DNA from: Chloroflexota bacterium
GTDB lineage: Bacteria > Chloroflexota > Dehalococcoidia > Lucifugimonadales > JADFKI01
DNA length: 23,945 nucleotides
Direction of reading: 5' to 3'
Assembly: GCA_022565015.1 (NCBI GenBank)
Contig: JADFKI010000020.1
Span: forward strand, 1-23,945
The translations under genes were made by a program, and so were the position numbers. Positions 6,534 through 14,396 of the stretch are shown piece after piece. The number at the start of each line of letters is the position of its first letter. Within the stretch, counting starts at the first letter, position 1. The notes under the pieces are model-generated. The model made no database searches. It had not been told where the DNA came from and worked only from the letters and a program-made list of their open reading frames with translations.

Positions 6534-8273
6534 GTGGGTGGATTCAACTATCCTTTTGAGTTAGACGATGTGGAGCAGGCGCACGGGGGCGACCCTTTTG
6601 CATGCACCCTGTACAAGATGCTGCCCAAGCCCATGCAGGAGAGTACCAGGGAAAACGTACACCTGCTGGAATACTTGCATATGGTCCCAGTCAACGACGT
6701 GGGAATCCCCGAGTACTTCCCCGTGCTAAGCGGCAAGCTCAAGGATAAAAAGAAGCTTAACCTTATCTACCCCGTTGAAGGCGATATCTATATCCACATC
6801 ATGGAAGACCCGGAGGGCGGCAGGGCGTTCTACATCTTTATCGAGCCGAAGCTAAGCAGTGGATTGGATGAAAGGGACTTGATACGAGAAGTAGAGATGC
6901 TTCTCATGGACTACCCGATGGAGTTTGAGGGAGCGGATACTCCTGAAGAGCAGAAGGAGGTGCTGCTGCGTCTTCTGGACGTAATCACCCAGGACCAACC
7001 CACGGACGAGAGTGGGCTACGCGCTTTCCTGAACAAGCTCATTAGAAACAAGTCTGATAAGGGCCTGCATTTGAGCGCCCGAGACAAGAAAGTCCTCAAG
7101 TACATTATCATCAGGGACAAGATAGGCATGGGCGTCCTGGACCCCATGATTCACGACGACAACATCGAGGACATCAGCTGCAGCGGGCTTGGCCCCATAT
7201 TCATCGAGCACAAGGTCTTTGACGGATTGCAAACGGCATTTATCTTTACAGAGGAGGCGGAGCTAGACACCTTTGTCCTGAGGCTGTCCGAGCGAATTAA
7301 GAAGCCCGTCACATTTCGCACTCCTGTTGTCGACGCAGTTCTACCCGACGGTTCACGTATAAACATCGTATATGGCACAGACGTATCAAAGCGCGGCAGC
7401 AACTTCACGATACGTAAATTTTCGGAAATTCCGTTGAGCCTATTGGAACTCGTCAACTTCGGCAGCCTGAACTATGAGATGGCTGCCTACCTTTCCATCG
7501 CCATTGAGAGCGGGATGAACATCTTCGTTTCCGGAGAAACCGCGTCGGGCAAGACTACGCTAATGAATGCGATTACCGTCTTTATTAAAGCCAACGCCAA
7601 GATCGTATCCATCGAGGACACGGCCGAGGTCCATGTCCCGCATCCAAACTGGATCCGCGAGGTGACTCGCGCGGAGAAGCCCGGGCAGGAAGGCACCGGT
7701 ATAGGAATGTTTGATCTCCTCAAGGCGGCGCTGAGACAGCGCCCGGACGAGATAATCATCGGTGAGATTCGTGGAGAAGAAGGCCTCATTGCATTTCAGG
7801 CCATGCAGACGGGTCACTCGTGCATGTCTACATTCCACGCTTCATCCGTGCAAAAGCTGATTCAGAGGCTGACGGGCAGCCCGATCAGCGTTCCAAAGAC
7901 CTATATAGAGAACCTTAACATCGTGGTAATTCAGAGCTCCGTCCGGCTGCCCAATGGGAAGTTCGGGCGTCGAGCGGTGAGCATATCCGAGATCATCAGC
8001 TACGACTCGGCGGCGGACTCGTTCTCCTTCGCCGAGGTCTTCCAGTGGAATCCGGTAACTGACGAATTCGACTTCGTTGGCGAGAACAACAGCTACCTGC
8101 TGGAATACAAGATCGCGCCGATGCGGGGTATTCCCCCAACCAAGAAACGTCAAATATATGCGCTGGTCAAGAGACGCGCCCGTATCCTCGAGAAGCTCTC
8201 ACAGAGCGGTGTAAATGACTATTATGAATTCTATAAGGTCATCTCTAAGGCTCAGAGGGAAGGGATCTTCTGA
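6534..8273 (+). CDS. arlI: Archaellum motor ATPase ArlI (type II/IV secretion ATPase family)
   Basis: A 579-residue ATPase that powers filament assembly and rotation. The N-terminal about 230 residues form the variable region; the nucleotide domain has Walker A GETASGKT (334-341, K340), an Asp-box-like IVSIEDTAEV (about residues 360-369) and Walker B EIIIGEIRGEE with E411. A His-box segment TGHSCMSTFHASS follows, all typical of the FlaI/PilT/GspE superfamily. The insertion of 50-100 residues in the N-terminal part (EEQKEVLLRLLDVI) is compatible with FlaI. The start is GTG at 6534, chosen because GGAGG (6522-6526) lies 7 bases upstream; the nearby ATG at 6532 is out of frame and soon hits a stop. 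The 3' end overlaps arlJ by 59 bases. Confidence 0.95.
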   Translation: MGGFNYPFELDDVEQAHGGDPFACTLYKMLPKPMQESTRENVHLLEYLHMVPVNDVGIPEYFPVLSGKLKDKKKLNLIYPVEGDIYIHIMEDPEGGRAFYIFIEPKLSSGLDERDLIREVEMLLMDYPMEFEGADTPEEQKEVLLRLLDVITQDQPTDESGLRAFLNKLIRNKSDKGLHLSARDKKVLKYIIIRDKIGMGVLDPMIHDDNIEDISCSGLGPIFIEHKVFDGLQTAFIFTEEAELDTFVLRLSERIKKPVTFRTPVVDAVLPDGSRINIVYGTDVSKRGSNFTIRKFSEIPLSLLELVNFGSLNYEMAAYLSIAIESGMNIFVSGETASGKTTLMNAITVFIKANAKIVSIEDTAEVHVPHPNWIREVTRAEKPGQEGTGIGMFDLLKAALRQRPDEIIIGEIRGEEGLIAFQAMQTGHSCMSTFHASSVQKLIQRLTGSPISVPKTYIENLNIVVIQSSVRLPNGKFGRRAVSISEIISYDSAADSFSFAEVFQWNPVTDEFDFVGENNSYLLEYKIAPMRGIPPTKKRQIYALVKRRARILEKLSQSGVNDYYEFYKVISKAQREGIF

Positions 8274-9792
8274 GCTAGAGGGAGAAGAGGTTGCTCTTCG
8301 CAAGGGCAACCGAAAGGTACCTGGAAGCGATCGCAACCTTCTGTTCGACCTGTTCGCCCAGCTTGCCTACCTGTCTACGATTGCGACCTCGGGCATAACT
8401 CGCACCCAGCTGTTCGAACACGCCTCGAAAATGCCATACACATCCTCCAAGTATTTCGCCAACGTTCACTTTCTAGCACAGAAGCTGAACGTCGATTATG
8501 CGGATGCCTGCCGCAGGGTCGCTATGAGGACAAAGATCAATGAGATCCGAGGCTTTCTGTTGCGGCTCTCCGGCGCCATGAGTGCGGGTGAAGACGAGGC
8601 CGACTTCCTATTGCGGGAGTCGGAGGCCATGGCGGCCACCTTCGCCAACAGGTACGAGCGGGACGTCGAATCGCTCAAGAAGTGGACCGATGCATACGTG
8701 ACCCTGGTGGTCGCGGCCGCACTTATCGTCATCGTGTCCGTAATCTCGATGATGATCTACGACATAGGCACCACTATCACCGTCGGCCTGGCCCTGACTA
8801 TGGTTTTCGTAACGATTCTGGGCGGCTGGATCATCTATGTCAGCGCGCCACACGAGGTCAAGACCCGACCCAGGGGCCCTACGTCTAAAAACCAGATACT
8901 GGCCCACAAGCTATTCAAAATACTTACGCCCATCGGAGTGATGATTGGCGCCATCGCGCTCTTCGTCGGCATCGAGCTGGGATGGATCTTTTTGATCCTG
9001 GCGGTTTTTCTGTATGTACCGGGATTTATCATAACCCGAGACGACAAGAGAATTGGGAGATTAGACGCAGACATCCCCACCGTCGTCCGGGTCCTGGGCG
9101 GCGTGACTTCTGCAATCGGGACGACGGTGACGGAGGCACTGGGTCAGATAGACAGAAGGTCCATGGGTTCTCTCACTCCAGAGATAGACCGGCTTCACTT
9201 GAGACTTCAGGCAGGCCTAAATCCTGAGATATGCTGGGACAGGTTCGTCGATGAGACCGGAAGCGAGCTGGTGGACCGCACGAAAAACATGTTCTGGGAT
9301 GCTCTGAGTCTGGGAGCGGACGCCGGAAAAGCAGGCTCCGCATCGGCGCTCTTTTCCTCCAATATTGCGTTCCTGAGGGCCAACCGAGACATGGTAGCGA
9401 CGACATTCAGGTATCTCATCATGCCTCTACACGGCGCGATGATCGCCTTGCTTCTGTTTATACCCGAAATCATGAAGCTCTTCTCTTTGAATATCCAGGC
9501 AAGCGCCGACTTCCTCACGGATGGCGGGACCTCTAACCTACCGAATTCAAGCATGGCAATCGGCGAGCTCTTTACCTTCGGCGACATCAATTTGGGACTC
9601 GTAAATTTCCTCGTGACATTCGTCGTCGTCGTGCTTACGGGGGCCGATGCCTTCGCACCTAAGGCCGCCGAGGGGGGTAGTAACCTGAAGTTGAGCTATA
9701 ACCTGGCGATCATGTTTACGATAACGGGAATCATGATGATTGCCGTTCCAATGTTTGCCCATTCGATATTCCAGTCTATTGTGACAACATAG
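8215..9792 (+). CDS. arlJ: Archaellum membrane platform protein ArlJ (T2SSF/TadC family)
   Basis: A 525-residue polytopic protein on which the ArlI motor works. Cytosolic N-terminus (1-155); membrane helices about 161-181, 186-209, 237-253 and 255-274; a second cytosolic domain (about 280-405, with the T2SSF-like stretch ADIPTVVRVLGGVTSAIGTT); then three C-terminal helices (about 415-440, 460-480, 495-520). This layout is that of FlaJ. The start at ATG 8215 overlaps arlI by 59 bases; ATG 8224 is a second choice, and no good ribosome site precedes either, so re-initiation by ribosomes finishing arlI is likely. It closes the core archaellum set in the order G-F-H-I-J. Confidence 0.92.
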   Translation: MTIMNSIRSSLRLRGKGSSELEGEEVALRKGNRKVPGSDRNLLFDLFAQLAYLSTIATSGITRTQLFEHASKMPYTSSKYFANVHFLAQKLNVDYADACRRVAMRTKINEIRGFLLRLSGAMSAGEDEADFLLRESEAMAATFANRYERDVESLKKWTDAYVTLVVAAALIVIVSVISMMIYDIGTTITVGLALTMVFVTILGGWIIYVSAPHEVKTRPRGPTSKNQILAHKLFKILTPIGVMIGAIALFVGIELGWIFLILAVFLYVPGFIITRDDKRIGRLDADIPTVVRVLGGVTSAIGTTVTEALGQIDRRSMGSLTPEIDRLHLRLQAGLNPEICWDRFVDETGSELVDRTKNMFWDALSLGADAGKAGSASALFSSNIAFLRANRDMVATTFRYLIMPLHGAMIALLLFIPEIMKLFSLNIQASADFLTDGGTSNLPNSSMAIGELFTFGDINLGLVNFLVTFVVVVLTGADAFAPKAAEGGSNLKLSYNLAIMFTITGIMMIAVPMFAHSIFQSIVTT

Positions 9793-9843
9793 GATCTTTC
9801 AGAACGCCGGCAGAAATGAAAACCCCGTGAAAGGAACACCATC

Positions 9844-10233
9844 ATGCCGTTATTCGGCAAGAAAAAGAAAGGCGAGGACGACAATGAGGAACCCTCTGAA
9901 GAATCAGAACAGAATGGAAGCGGGATATCCCTAGATAATCTAGACCTTTCAGATAATAATGACAGTGAACCAAGCGACGAGCAGGCGTCCGAGCTTTCCA
10001 TACTGGATAGCGCCCTGGAAGGGGCCTTGGACGGCGAAGATGATGAAGGCGAAGCCAAGGATGATGATGACGACGCCTTGAGCCAGGACATTCTGGATAT
10101 CTTCGCCGGGGAAGCCGAAGCGGACGTCAACCTGGGCGTGCTTACAGAAGGGATGGAAGACGTGGACGCGGCGTCGTTGCTTACCCAGGCCCAGCAGGTC
10201 TTGGCGCTTCTGAAGCGCAATATGACAGCTTGA
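9844..10233 (+). CDS. Highly acidic small protein linked to the archaellum cluster
   Basis: A 129-residue protein of no recognised family. It begins with a basic patch (MPLFGKKKKG) and then is dominated by Asp, Glu and Ser (EDDNEEPSEESEQ, GEAKDDDDDALSQ), so it should be largely disordered and very acidic. A probable helical tail closes it (VDAASLLTQAQQVLALLKRN). The segment DILDIFAGEAEAD resembles DDVSSMFSEASDD of the acidic part of the ArlCDE protein, which hints at a shared binding motif but may be chance. It has a ribosome site AAAGGA, lies 51 bases after arlJ and is followed by two hairpins and the hybrid kinase. An adaptor or ring component between motor and signalling proteins is a guess from position. 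Confidence 0.75.
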   Translation: MPLFGKKKKGEDDNEEPSEESEQNGSGISLDNLDLSDNNDSEPSDEQASELSILDSALEGALDGEDDEGEAKDDDDDALSQDILDIFAGEAEADVNLGVLTEGMEDVDAASLLTQAQQVLALLKRNMTA

Positions 10234-10235
10234 GC

Positions 10236-10275
10236 CATACGAAGGTATGCGGGCCCCGTATTCGGTGGCCCGTAT
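10236..10275 (+). promoter_or_regulatory. Two competing hairpins between acidic protein and hybrid kinase
   Basis: CATAC-GAAG-GTATG (10236-10249) is a small stem-loop. Its right arm overlaps the left arm of a larger stem, ATGCGGGCC (10247-10255) with GGCCCGTAT (10267-10275, one G-T pair). The two cannot form fully at once. No T-run follows, so this is more an attenuator-like or processing structure than a terminator. It sits just after the stop of the acidic gene. Confidence 0.4.
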
Positions 10276-10304
10276 GTACGCCCCGCAGGGCAAGGCGGTA
10301 ACAA

Positions 10305-11864
10305 TTGGAATCAGCGGATGCTATGAAGACGGGGAAGTCAGAAGTGAGCCTTAACGGATTCCGCGGAGGGGCCCAACTCTCTGAATCCGACAACGCGAGT
10401 AACATGCTGAGCCAGTCTATTCTGGAGCATATGAAAAACGCGTTGGTTATCTTACGCGACGACCCAGACGGCCTGAAAATCGTATTGAACAACCGCCGCT
10501 TCTCTGAGCTGTTCGGCCTGAGCTCTCAGTCGCATGAGCTCGTTTTGCTGAGCGACGCCTTCTCCGGCGGACAGCTGGAAGACGTAATACGGAGCAGCAT
10601 GGATTCAGGTGAATCCATGCCCGAGCTGGAGTTCAGCTGCACCACCGCCGATTCTTCCGACGAGAAGCGTCACTTCCTGGTGTCGATATCCAGAATCGAA
10701 CTGTCCGACTCCGGCAAGGGCATTTTGGCGACCTTCGACGAGATAACGGAGTGGAAGAAGCGCCAGTCCCAGGTCATGGAGGCCAGCCGGCTGGTCTCAA
10801 TCGGCGAGATGGCGGCCGGCATAGCGCATGAGATCAACAACCCGCTGGCGGCGGTAATGGGTTTTGCCCAGCTGGCCATGCGCCGTGAAGTAGATGAAAC
10901 AGTCCAAAAAGACTTGGACAAGATCCTCACTCAGGCGAAGAGGGCCTCCAAGATAATCGCCAATCTCCAGTCGTTTGCCCGCAGGTACAAGCCAAAGAAG
11001 GAACCCGTTCACGTGGTCGACATCCTGGAGAAGGTCCTCGAATTCAGGTCCTACGAGATGCAGGTAGGCAACATCGAGCTGGTGAAGATCATAGAGCCTA
11101 GAATTCCGCTGATCATGGGCGACGAGCATCAGCTGGACCAGGCCTTCCTCAACATGGTCATCAACGCAGAGCAGTCCATGACGGAGGCACGGGGAGCCGG
11201 CACGCTGACCATAGACGTGCGCAGATTAGACGACATCGTCCGTGTGTCCATCAGCGACGACGGTCTGGGCATCCCGGAGGAGAATATTTCAAGGATATTC
11301 GACCCGTTCTTTACGACCAGGGAGGTCGGGCAAGGCACCGGCCTCGGCCTGAGTATCTGCTACGGCATCATTCACGAGCATGGCGGCGCCATAACGGTCG
11401 AAAGCAAGCCCGATGAAGGCGCCGCGTTCATAGTCGATCTTCCCATCGGGGACGTCGGACTCGATATGCCTATCGACGAGGCCTTCTTCGCCGGCTTGCC
11501 GGACAAGATGAAGATACTCATCGTCGACGACGAGCCGGCCGTCGCGGAGTTTCTATCGAGGGCGCTCACGGACTTCGGCCATAGCGTCGACGTGCATGAA
11601 CGAGGCGAAGACGTCATCCGGAAGCCCGACCTCGACAAGTATGACCTAATGATATTGGATGTCAGAATGCCGGGCGTGGATGGCGAGGCGTTATTCGAGC
11701 ATGTCCAAGAGCTCTACTCCAACGCTCGACCAAGGATACTGTTTATTACGGGTGACACCACAAATCCCAGCACGAAGGCGTTCGTCGATAGGACGGGTAG
11801 CCCCGCGTTGACGAAGCCGTTTACCTTAGAACATCTGATGTCGGCCATAAGGCGGCTGGGATAA
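10305..11864 (+). CDS. Soluble hybrid histidine kinase (PAS-HisKA-HATPase-REC)
   Basis: A 519-residue cytosolic sensor kinase with no membrane segment. In order: a PAS-like sensor (about 36-150), HisKA with the H box GIAHEINNPLAAVMGFAQLA (H175), HATPase with N box NMVINAEQSM, G1 DDGLGIPEENI, F box FDPFFTTREVG and G2 GQGTGLGLSI, and a C-terminal receiver (about 400-517) with D452 (LMILDVRMPG) and the lysine of ALTKPFT. All catalytic parts look intact, so it can autophosphorylate and pass phosphate to its own receiver. The start is uncertain: TTG at 10305 gives the longest form, ATG at 10323 is likely enough, and neither has a strong ribosome site. It follows the archaellum genes on the same strand; a role in archaellum control is inferred from this only. 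Confidence 0.93.
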   Translation: MESADAMKTGKSEVSLNGFRGGAQLSESDNASNMLSQSILEHMKNALVILRDDPDGLKIVLNNRRFSELFGLSSQSHELVLLSDAFSGGQLEDVIRSSMDSGESMPELEFSCTTADSSDEKRHFLVSISRIELSDSGKGILATFDEITEWKKRQSQVMEASRLVSIGEMAAGIAHEINNPLAAVMGFAQLAMRREVDETVQKDLDKILTQAKRASKIIANLQSFARRYKPKKEPVHVVDILEKVLEFRSYEMQVGNIELVKIIEPRIPLIMGDEHQLDQAFLNMVINAEQSMTEARGAGTLTIDVRRLDDIVRVSISDDGLGIPEENISRIFDPFFTTREVGQGTGLGLSICYGIIHEHGGAITVESKPDEGAAFIVDLPIGDVGLDMPIDEAFFAGLPDKMKILIVDDEPAVAEFLSRALTDFGHSVDVHERGEDVIRKPDLDKYDLMILDVRMPGVDGEALFEHVQELYSNARPRILFITGDTTNPSTKAFVDRTGSPALTKPFTLEHLMSAIRRLG

Positions 11865-11888
11865 GACGTTCTCGAGATCCGCACGCCC

Positions 11889-11918
11889 TTGGCCGTCCCG
11901 AGATCGGGCGCATATAAA
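11889..11918 (+). promoter_or_regulatory. Possible promoter for the stand-alone receiver gene
   Basis: TTGGCC (11889-11894) and TATAAA (11913-11918) are separated by 18 bases, giving a 4/6 and a 5/6 match to sigma-70 elements. It would start transcription about 20 bases before the GGAGGGG ribosome site of the receiver gene, allowing expression independent of the kinase. Confidence 0.4.
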
Positions 11919-11944
11919 TTTCGACTGTCCATGGAGGGGGGACC

Positions 11945-12334
11945 ATGCCTCAGACGAAACACGCACTCTTAGTGGAAAATGACCAGAATATGGCGGAGGA
12001 GCTTTCAGACTTACTGAAGGGAATCGGGTTCAAAGTAACGATCCTGGAGGACCCTTCTAAGGCCCCAGGGGCTTTGGAGTCCCATGAGTACGAAGTCGCT
12101 CTGATGAACATGCAGCTTCCGGACCAGTCATGGCAGAAGACGCTCAACCTGGTCAGGAATGCATCCAAGTCTACGACCATTATCATGATAGCCAGGGCTC
12201 CCGGGGAAAATGACGTCAGGACCGCTCTAAATGCCGGCTCGTATGCCGTATTGGAGCGTCCGATCACTCGGGACCAGCTGACGAGCCTGATCGTTCCAAA
12301 GAACAGCGGAATGTTCGTGGCGCTCAGGGACTAG
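11945..12334 (+). CDS. Degenerate stand-alone receiver (pseudo-receiver)
   Basis: A 129-residue CheY-like single domain with no output domain. The fold signature is clear (HALLVENDQNMAEELSDLLK, ALMNMQLPD, TIIMIARAPGENDVRTALNAG, YAVLERPITRDQLTSLI). However, the phospho-acceptor Asp is Asn (N55 in ALMNMQLPD), the switch Thr/Ser is Ala (A83 in IMIARA) and the conserved Lys is Arg (R105 in LERPIT). The acidic pocket is E11-N12-D13. It should therefore not be phosphorylated in the normal way, and may act as a constitutive or protein-binding receiver. A very strong GGAGGGGGG site precedes the ATG. It lies 80 bases after the hybrid kinase and may partner it or the archaellum motor. Confidence 0.88.
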   Translation: MPQTKHALLVENDQNMAEELSDLLKGIGFKVTILEDPSKAPGALESHEYEVALMNMQLPDQSWQKTLNLVRNASKSTTIIMIARAPGENDVRTALNAGSYAVLERPITRDQLTSLIVPKNSGMFVALRD

Positions 12335-12357
12335 ACGTCCCGGCCGGTACCGAGTCG

Positions 12358-12380
12358 AGACAGGCCTTCTATCGCTGTCT
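12358..12380 (+). other. Small hairpin after the pseudo-receiver gene
   Basis: AGACAG (12358-12363) pairs with CTGTCT (12375-12380) around an 11-base loop, 24 bases after the receiver stop. It is followed about 20 bases later by a T-run (12400-12404). It may contribute to transcription termination together with the larger inverted repeat that follows. Confidence 0.35.
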
Positions 12381-12388
12381 ACCGAACA

Positions 12389-12470
12389 CTCCCATCTCCT
12401 TTTTGTCGTTTCGACGGCAGGTTGGTTTGCGAGGTCGGCTTCCACCGATGGGCATTCCAGGAGATGGGAG
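12389..12470. repeat. Perfect 12-bp inverted repeat enclosing 58 bases
   Basis: CTCCCATCTCCT (12389-12400) and AGGAGATGGGAG (12459-12470) are exact reverse complements. The enclosed loop contains its own hairpin GTCG-TTT-CGAC (12405-12415). The element lies between two convergent genes. It could be a bidirectional terminator, a structured RNA or the trace of a small mobile element; no target-site duplication was noticed. Confidence 0.6.
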
Positions 12471-12516
12471 CATCCTAGAATAAAGGTGCTGGCTTCTATA
12501 CGTGGGCGCCGGCGAA

Positions 12517-13929
12517 TCAGGGACTCGCGGACTCCGATTCCTGAGCCGTCCGCCCGACGGGACTGCTTCCCACCGACGTCACAAGCTCGCTATCGGCCGT
12601 GACTGCTGCGTGCCTCACCCCCGTAGCCGTTAGCGAGGCCTCGTGCTCCGACACCGGCCTTCTTGACCGCACCCTCACTTCCGGTACGACCGCGCCTGTC
12701 AGGACCGTCATTCTTGACCTGTCTGTAAGGAGAAGGGCGGCGGCCGCAAGGAGGTAAATCACGACGAAAGTCCCCTGCACCATCGCGAGGTCTGCCTCCG
12801 GAGTCAGGAGGCCATGCGCGAGCCACTCGAAAGCAAAGGGAATCGCCAGCGCCGATGCGCCCTTCCATGAGATCTTCGGCCCGGCAAGAATGACTATGGC
12901 CATCAGGGACTGCGACGCCGTTAGCAGCAGCTCCATGCGTTGTCGGTCGCCGAGCAGGATGACGTCGGAAACGCCGGGCGTCATGCCTCGCATGAGTCCG
13001 GCCAGAGGCACCAGGGCTACGGCAAGCGCTAGTATCGCGAAATGCGAGTTGAGTAGTATCGAGCCCGCGAATTCGCCCCTATTCCTCCACGCCAACATGA
13101 CGACCAATACTATGAGCGGCGACTTGGAGATAAAGGGCAAAACCCCCTGAAAGAGGGTAAATCTGTCCACGCCGTATTCCCCGGCCAGAATATAGAGGCC
13201 CTGTGTGAATGGCTGTGTGACGAAGATGAGCACAAATGCGCCGAACAACAGGATGGCAAGCGCACCGTATAAGGGAAGCCCACCGGTATGCGAGGCTTCG
13301 AAACGCCTGACCCTATTCCTCTCAAACGGCCGTAAGGAATCTTCATGCTGAGTTCCATTGTGCTCAGCCGGGCGGCCGACGTCCGCCTCCTTTCGGCTCA
13401 GGGCTTTCCAGAGATAAAAAGCGGTCAGCATCAGCAGCACGGGGGCATCCATCAGCCACAGGTGGCCTTTGAAATAGATAGTGAACAGGTAGAGGGTCGC
13501 AAGAAGCAGGATTGATAGCTCGAAACCAGGGACACCGCGGGAATTACCACCGCCCCCACGTCGATTCAGGAGAAGGGCGCCCATGAGCAGGGGCCACGCA
13601 ACGCCCAGGAGCATTCTGCTGCCTCCCAGGACCGGGGCTAATGTGTATTCAGGGTGACCCTGGGAATTGGGGCTTCCACCCAACCAGGAAAGAAAGGCGT
13701 CAATTGAGTACTCCGGCAGAATGGCTATCGCGATGGCCAGAGCGACGATGAGGATGCCCGACCTGCTTTTCGAGGACCAGAGCGCGGCCCCAAGCAGTGA
13801 TTGCACCGCAATAATTGCAGCGGCCGTCGCCAGGACGGTCATCCCTGGAGCGAGAAAGATGACCTTGAAGCCCACTAATAGCCCAGGTAGGCTAAAAATA
13901 AGGGCGACGGGAACAATAACACGCCACAT
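12517..13929 (-). CDS. CaCA-type (sodium/calcium or sodium/proton) exchanger-like membrane protein
   Basis: A 470-residue polytopic protein with about ten to twelve hydrophobic segments and a charged central loop (about residues 185-215). The first half has AIAILPEYSIDAFLSWLGG and PEYTLAPVLGGSRMLLGVAWPLLM. The second half has FAGSILLNSHFAILALAVALVPLAG and then LLGDRQRMELLLTASQSLMAIVIL. These resemble the alpha-repeat regions of cation/Ca2+ antiporters annotated as sodium:proton or sodium:calcium exchangers. The second repeat looks less conserved than the first. ATG at 13929 is preferred, with GGGGGA about 10 bases upstream; a TTG at 13947 would add six residues. The last about 60 residues are hydrophilic and Ser/Val/Glu-rich, a likely cytosolic tail. 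Substrate is not determined by the sequence. Confidence 0.65.
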   Translation of the reverse strand: MWRVIVPVALIFSLPGLLVGFKVIFLAPGMTVLATAAAIIAVQSLLGAALWSSKSRSGILIVALAIAIAILPEYSIDAFLSWLGGSPNSQGHPEYTLAPVLGGSRMLLGVAWPLLMGALLLNRRGGGGNSRGVPGFELSILLLATLYLFTIYFKGHLWLMDAPVLLMLTAFYLWKALSRKEADVGRPAEHNGTQHEDSLRPFERNRVRRFEASHTGGLPLYGALAILLFGAFVLIFVTQPFTQGLYILAGEYGVDRFTLFQGVLPFISKSPLIVLVVMLAWRNRGEFAGSILLNSHFAILALAVALVPLAGLMRGMTPGVSDVILLGDRQRMELLLTASQSLMAIVILAGPKISWKGASALAIPFAFEWLAHGLLTPEADLAMVQGTFVVIYLLAAAALLLTDRSRMTVLTGAVVPEVRVRSRRPVSEHEASLTATGVRHAAVTADSELVTSVGSSPVGRTAQESESASP

Positions 13930-14396
13930 ATGTTTGCGATCCCCCAACTACGTCCCATCCACGACTGCGCTGCCGTCACGGAAAGGGCGGACTATCCTCG
14001 GCAGACGCCCGCCTGGCCCCAGGCACCTAAAGGCTGTGAGGCCTACACCCATGCCCCTATGGGTGCCAACCCCTACAATAACATGGCAGATAACCACCAA
14101 TTCGTCAATCCGCCAACCATTGCCATTGGTTAATCAATCCATAGGCTGAAGTGATGTTCTGTACGGGCGGTGGGTATGTGGGGTATGGCGTGCAACACAC
14201 ACCCTTGTGGGTGTATGCCACGACGCTAGTCAAAGCCGGGCTTGATAGCCTTAATCTTGGACGCCATCGAGCGACGTTATCTCTGCCCTATGGGATAACG
14301 CACACATTCCAGAAATCTTTCGCAAGGCACATTAGAGCACGCAGTCTCTACCGGTCTTGCGACTGACTTATGCCCAATTGGGGGAAGTATTACGTA
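13930..14396. other. Divergent gap rich in hairpins, no convincing gene
   Basis: The 467 bases between the exchanger-like gene (minus) and the LysR gene (plus) hold no supported gene; open frames on the plus strand lack ribosome sites and family resemblance. Four inverted repeats are visible: CACCCAT-GCCCCT-ATGGGTG (14046-14065); AACCA...TGGTT (about 14115-14132); ACACCC-TTGT-GGGTGT (14199-14214, extendable to TGGC/GCCA at 14187 and 14220); and GTTATCTC...GGGATAAC (14276-14299). The word CCCTATGGG occurs in the first and last. They may be LysR-type binding sites or structured leader RNA. Confidence 0.5.
14187..14220 (+). promoter_or_regulatory. Stem-loop in the LysR upstream region
   Basis: ACACCC (14199-14204), TTGT loop and GGGTGT (14209-14214) form a tight stem, with outer TGGC (14187-14190) and GCCA (14217-14220) extending it across a bulge. 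It lies about 175 bases before the LysR start. As DNA it could be an operator dyad; as RNA a leader structure. Confidence 0.35.

Noticed and set aside
13930..14366. Plus-strand small open frames in the exchanger/LysR gap
   Set aside because: No ribosome sites and composition dominated by inverted repeats.
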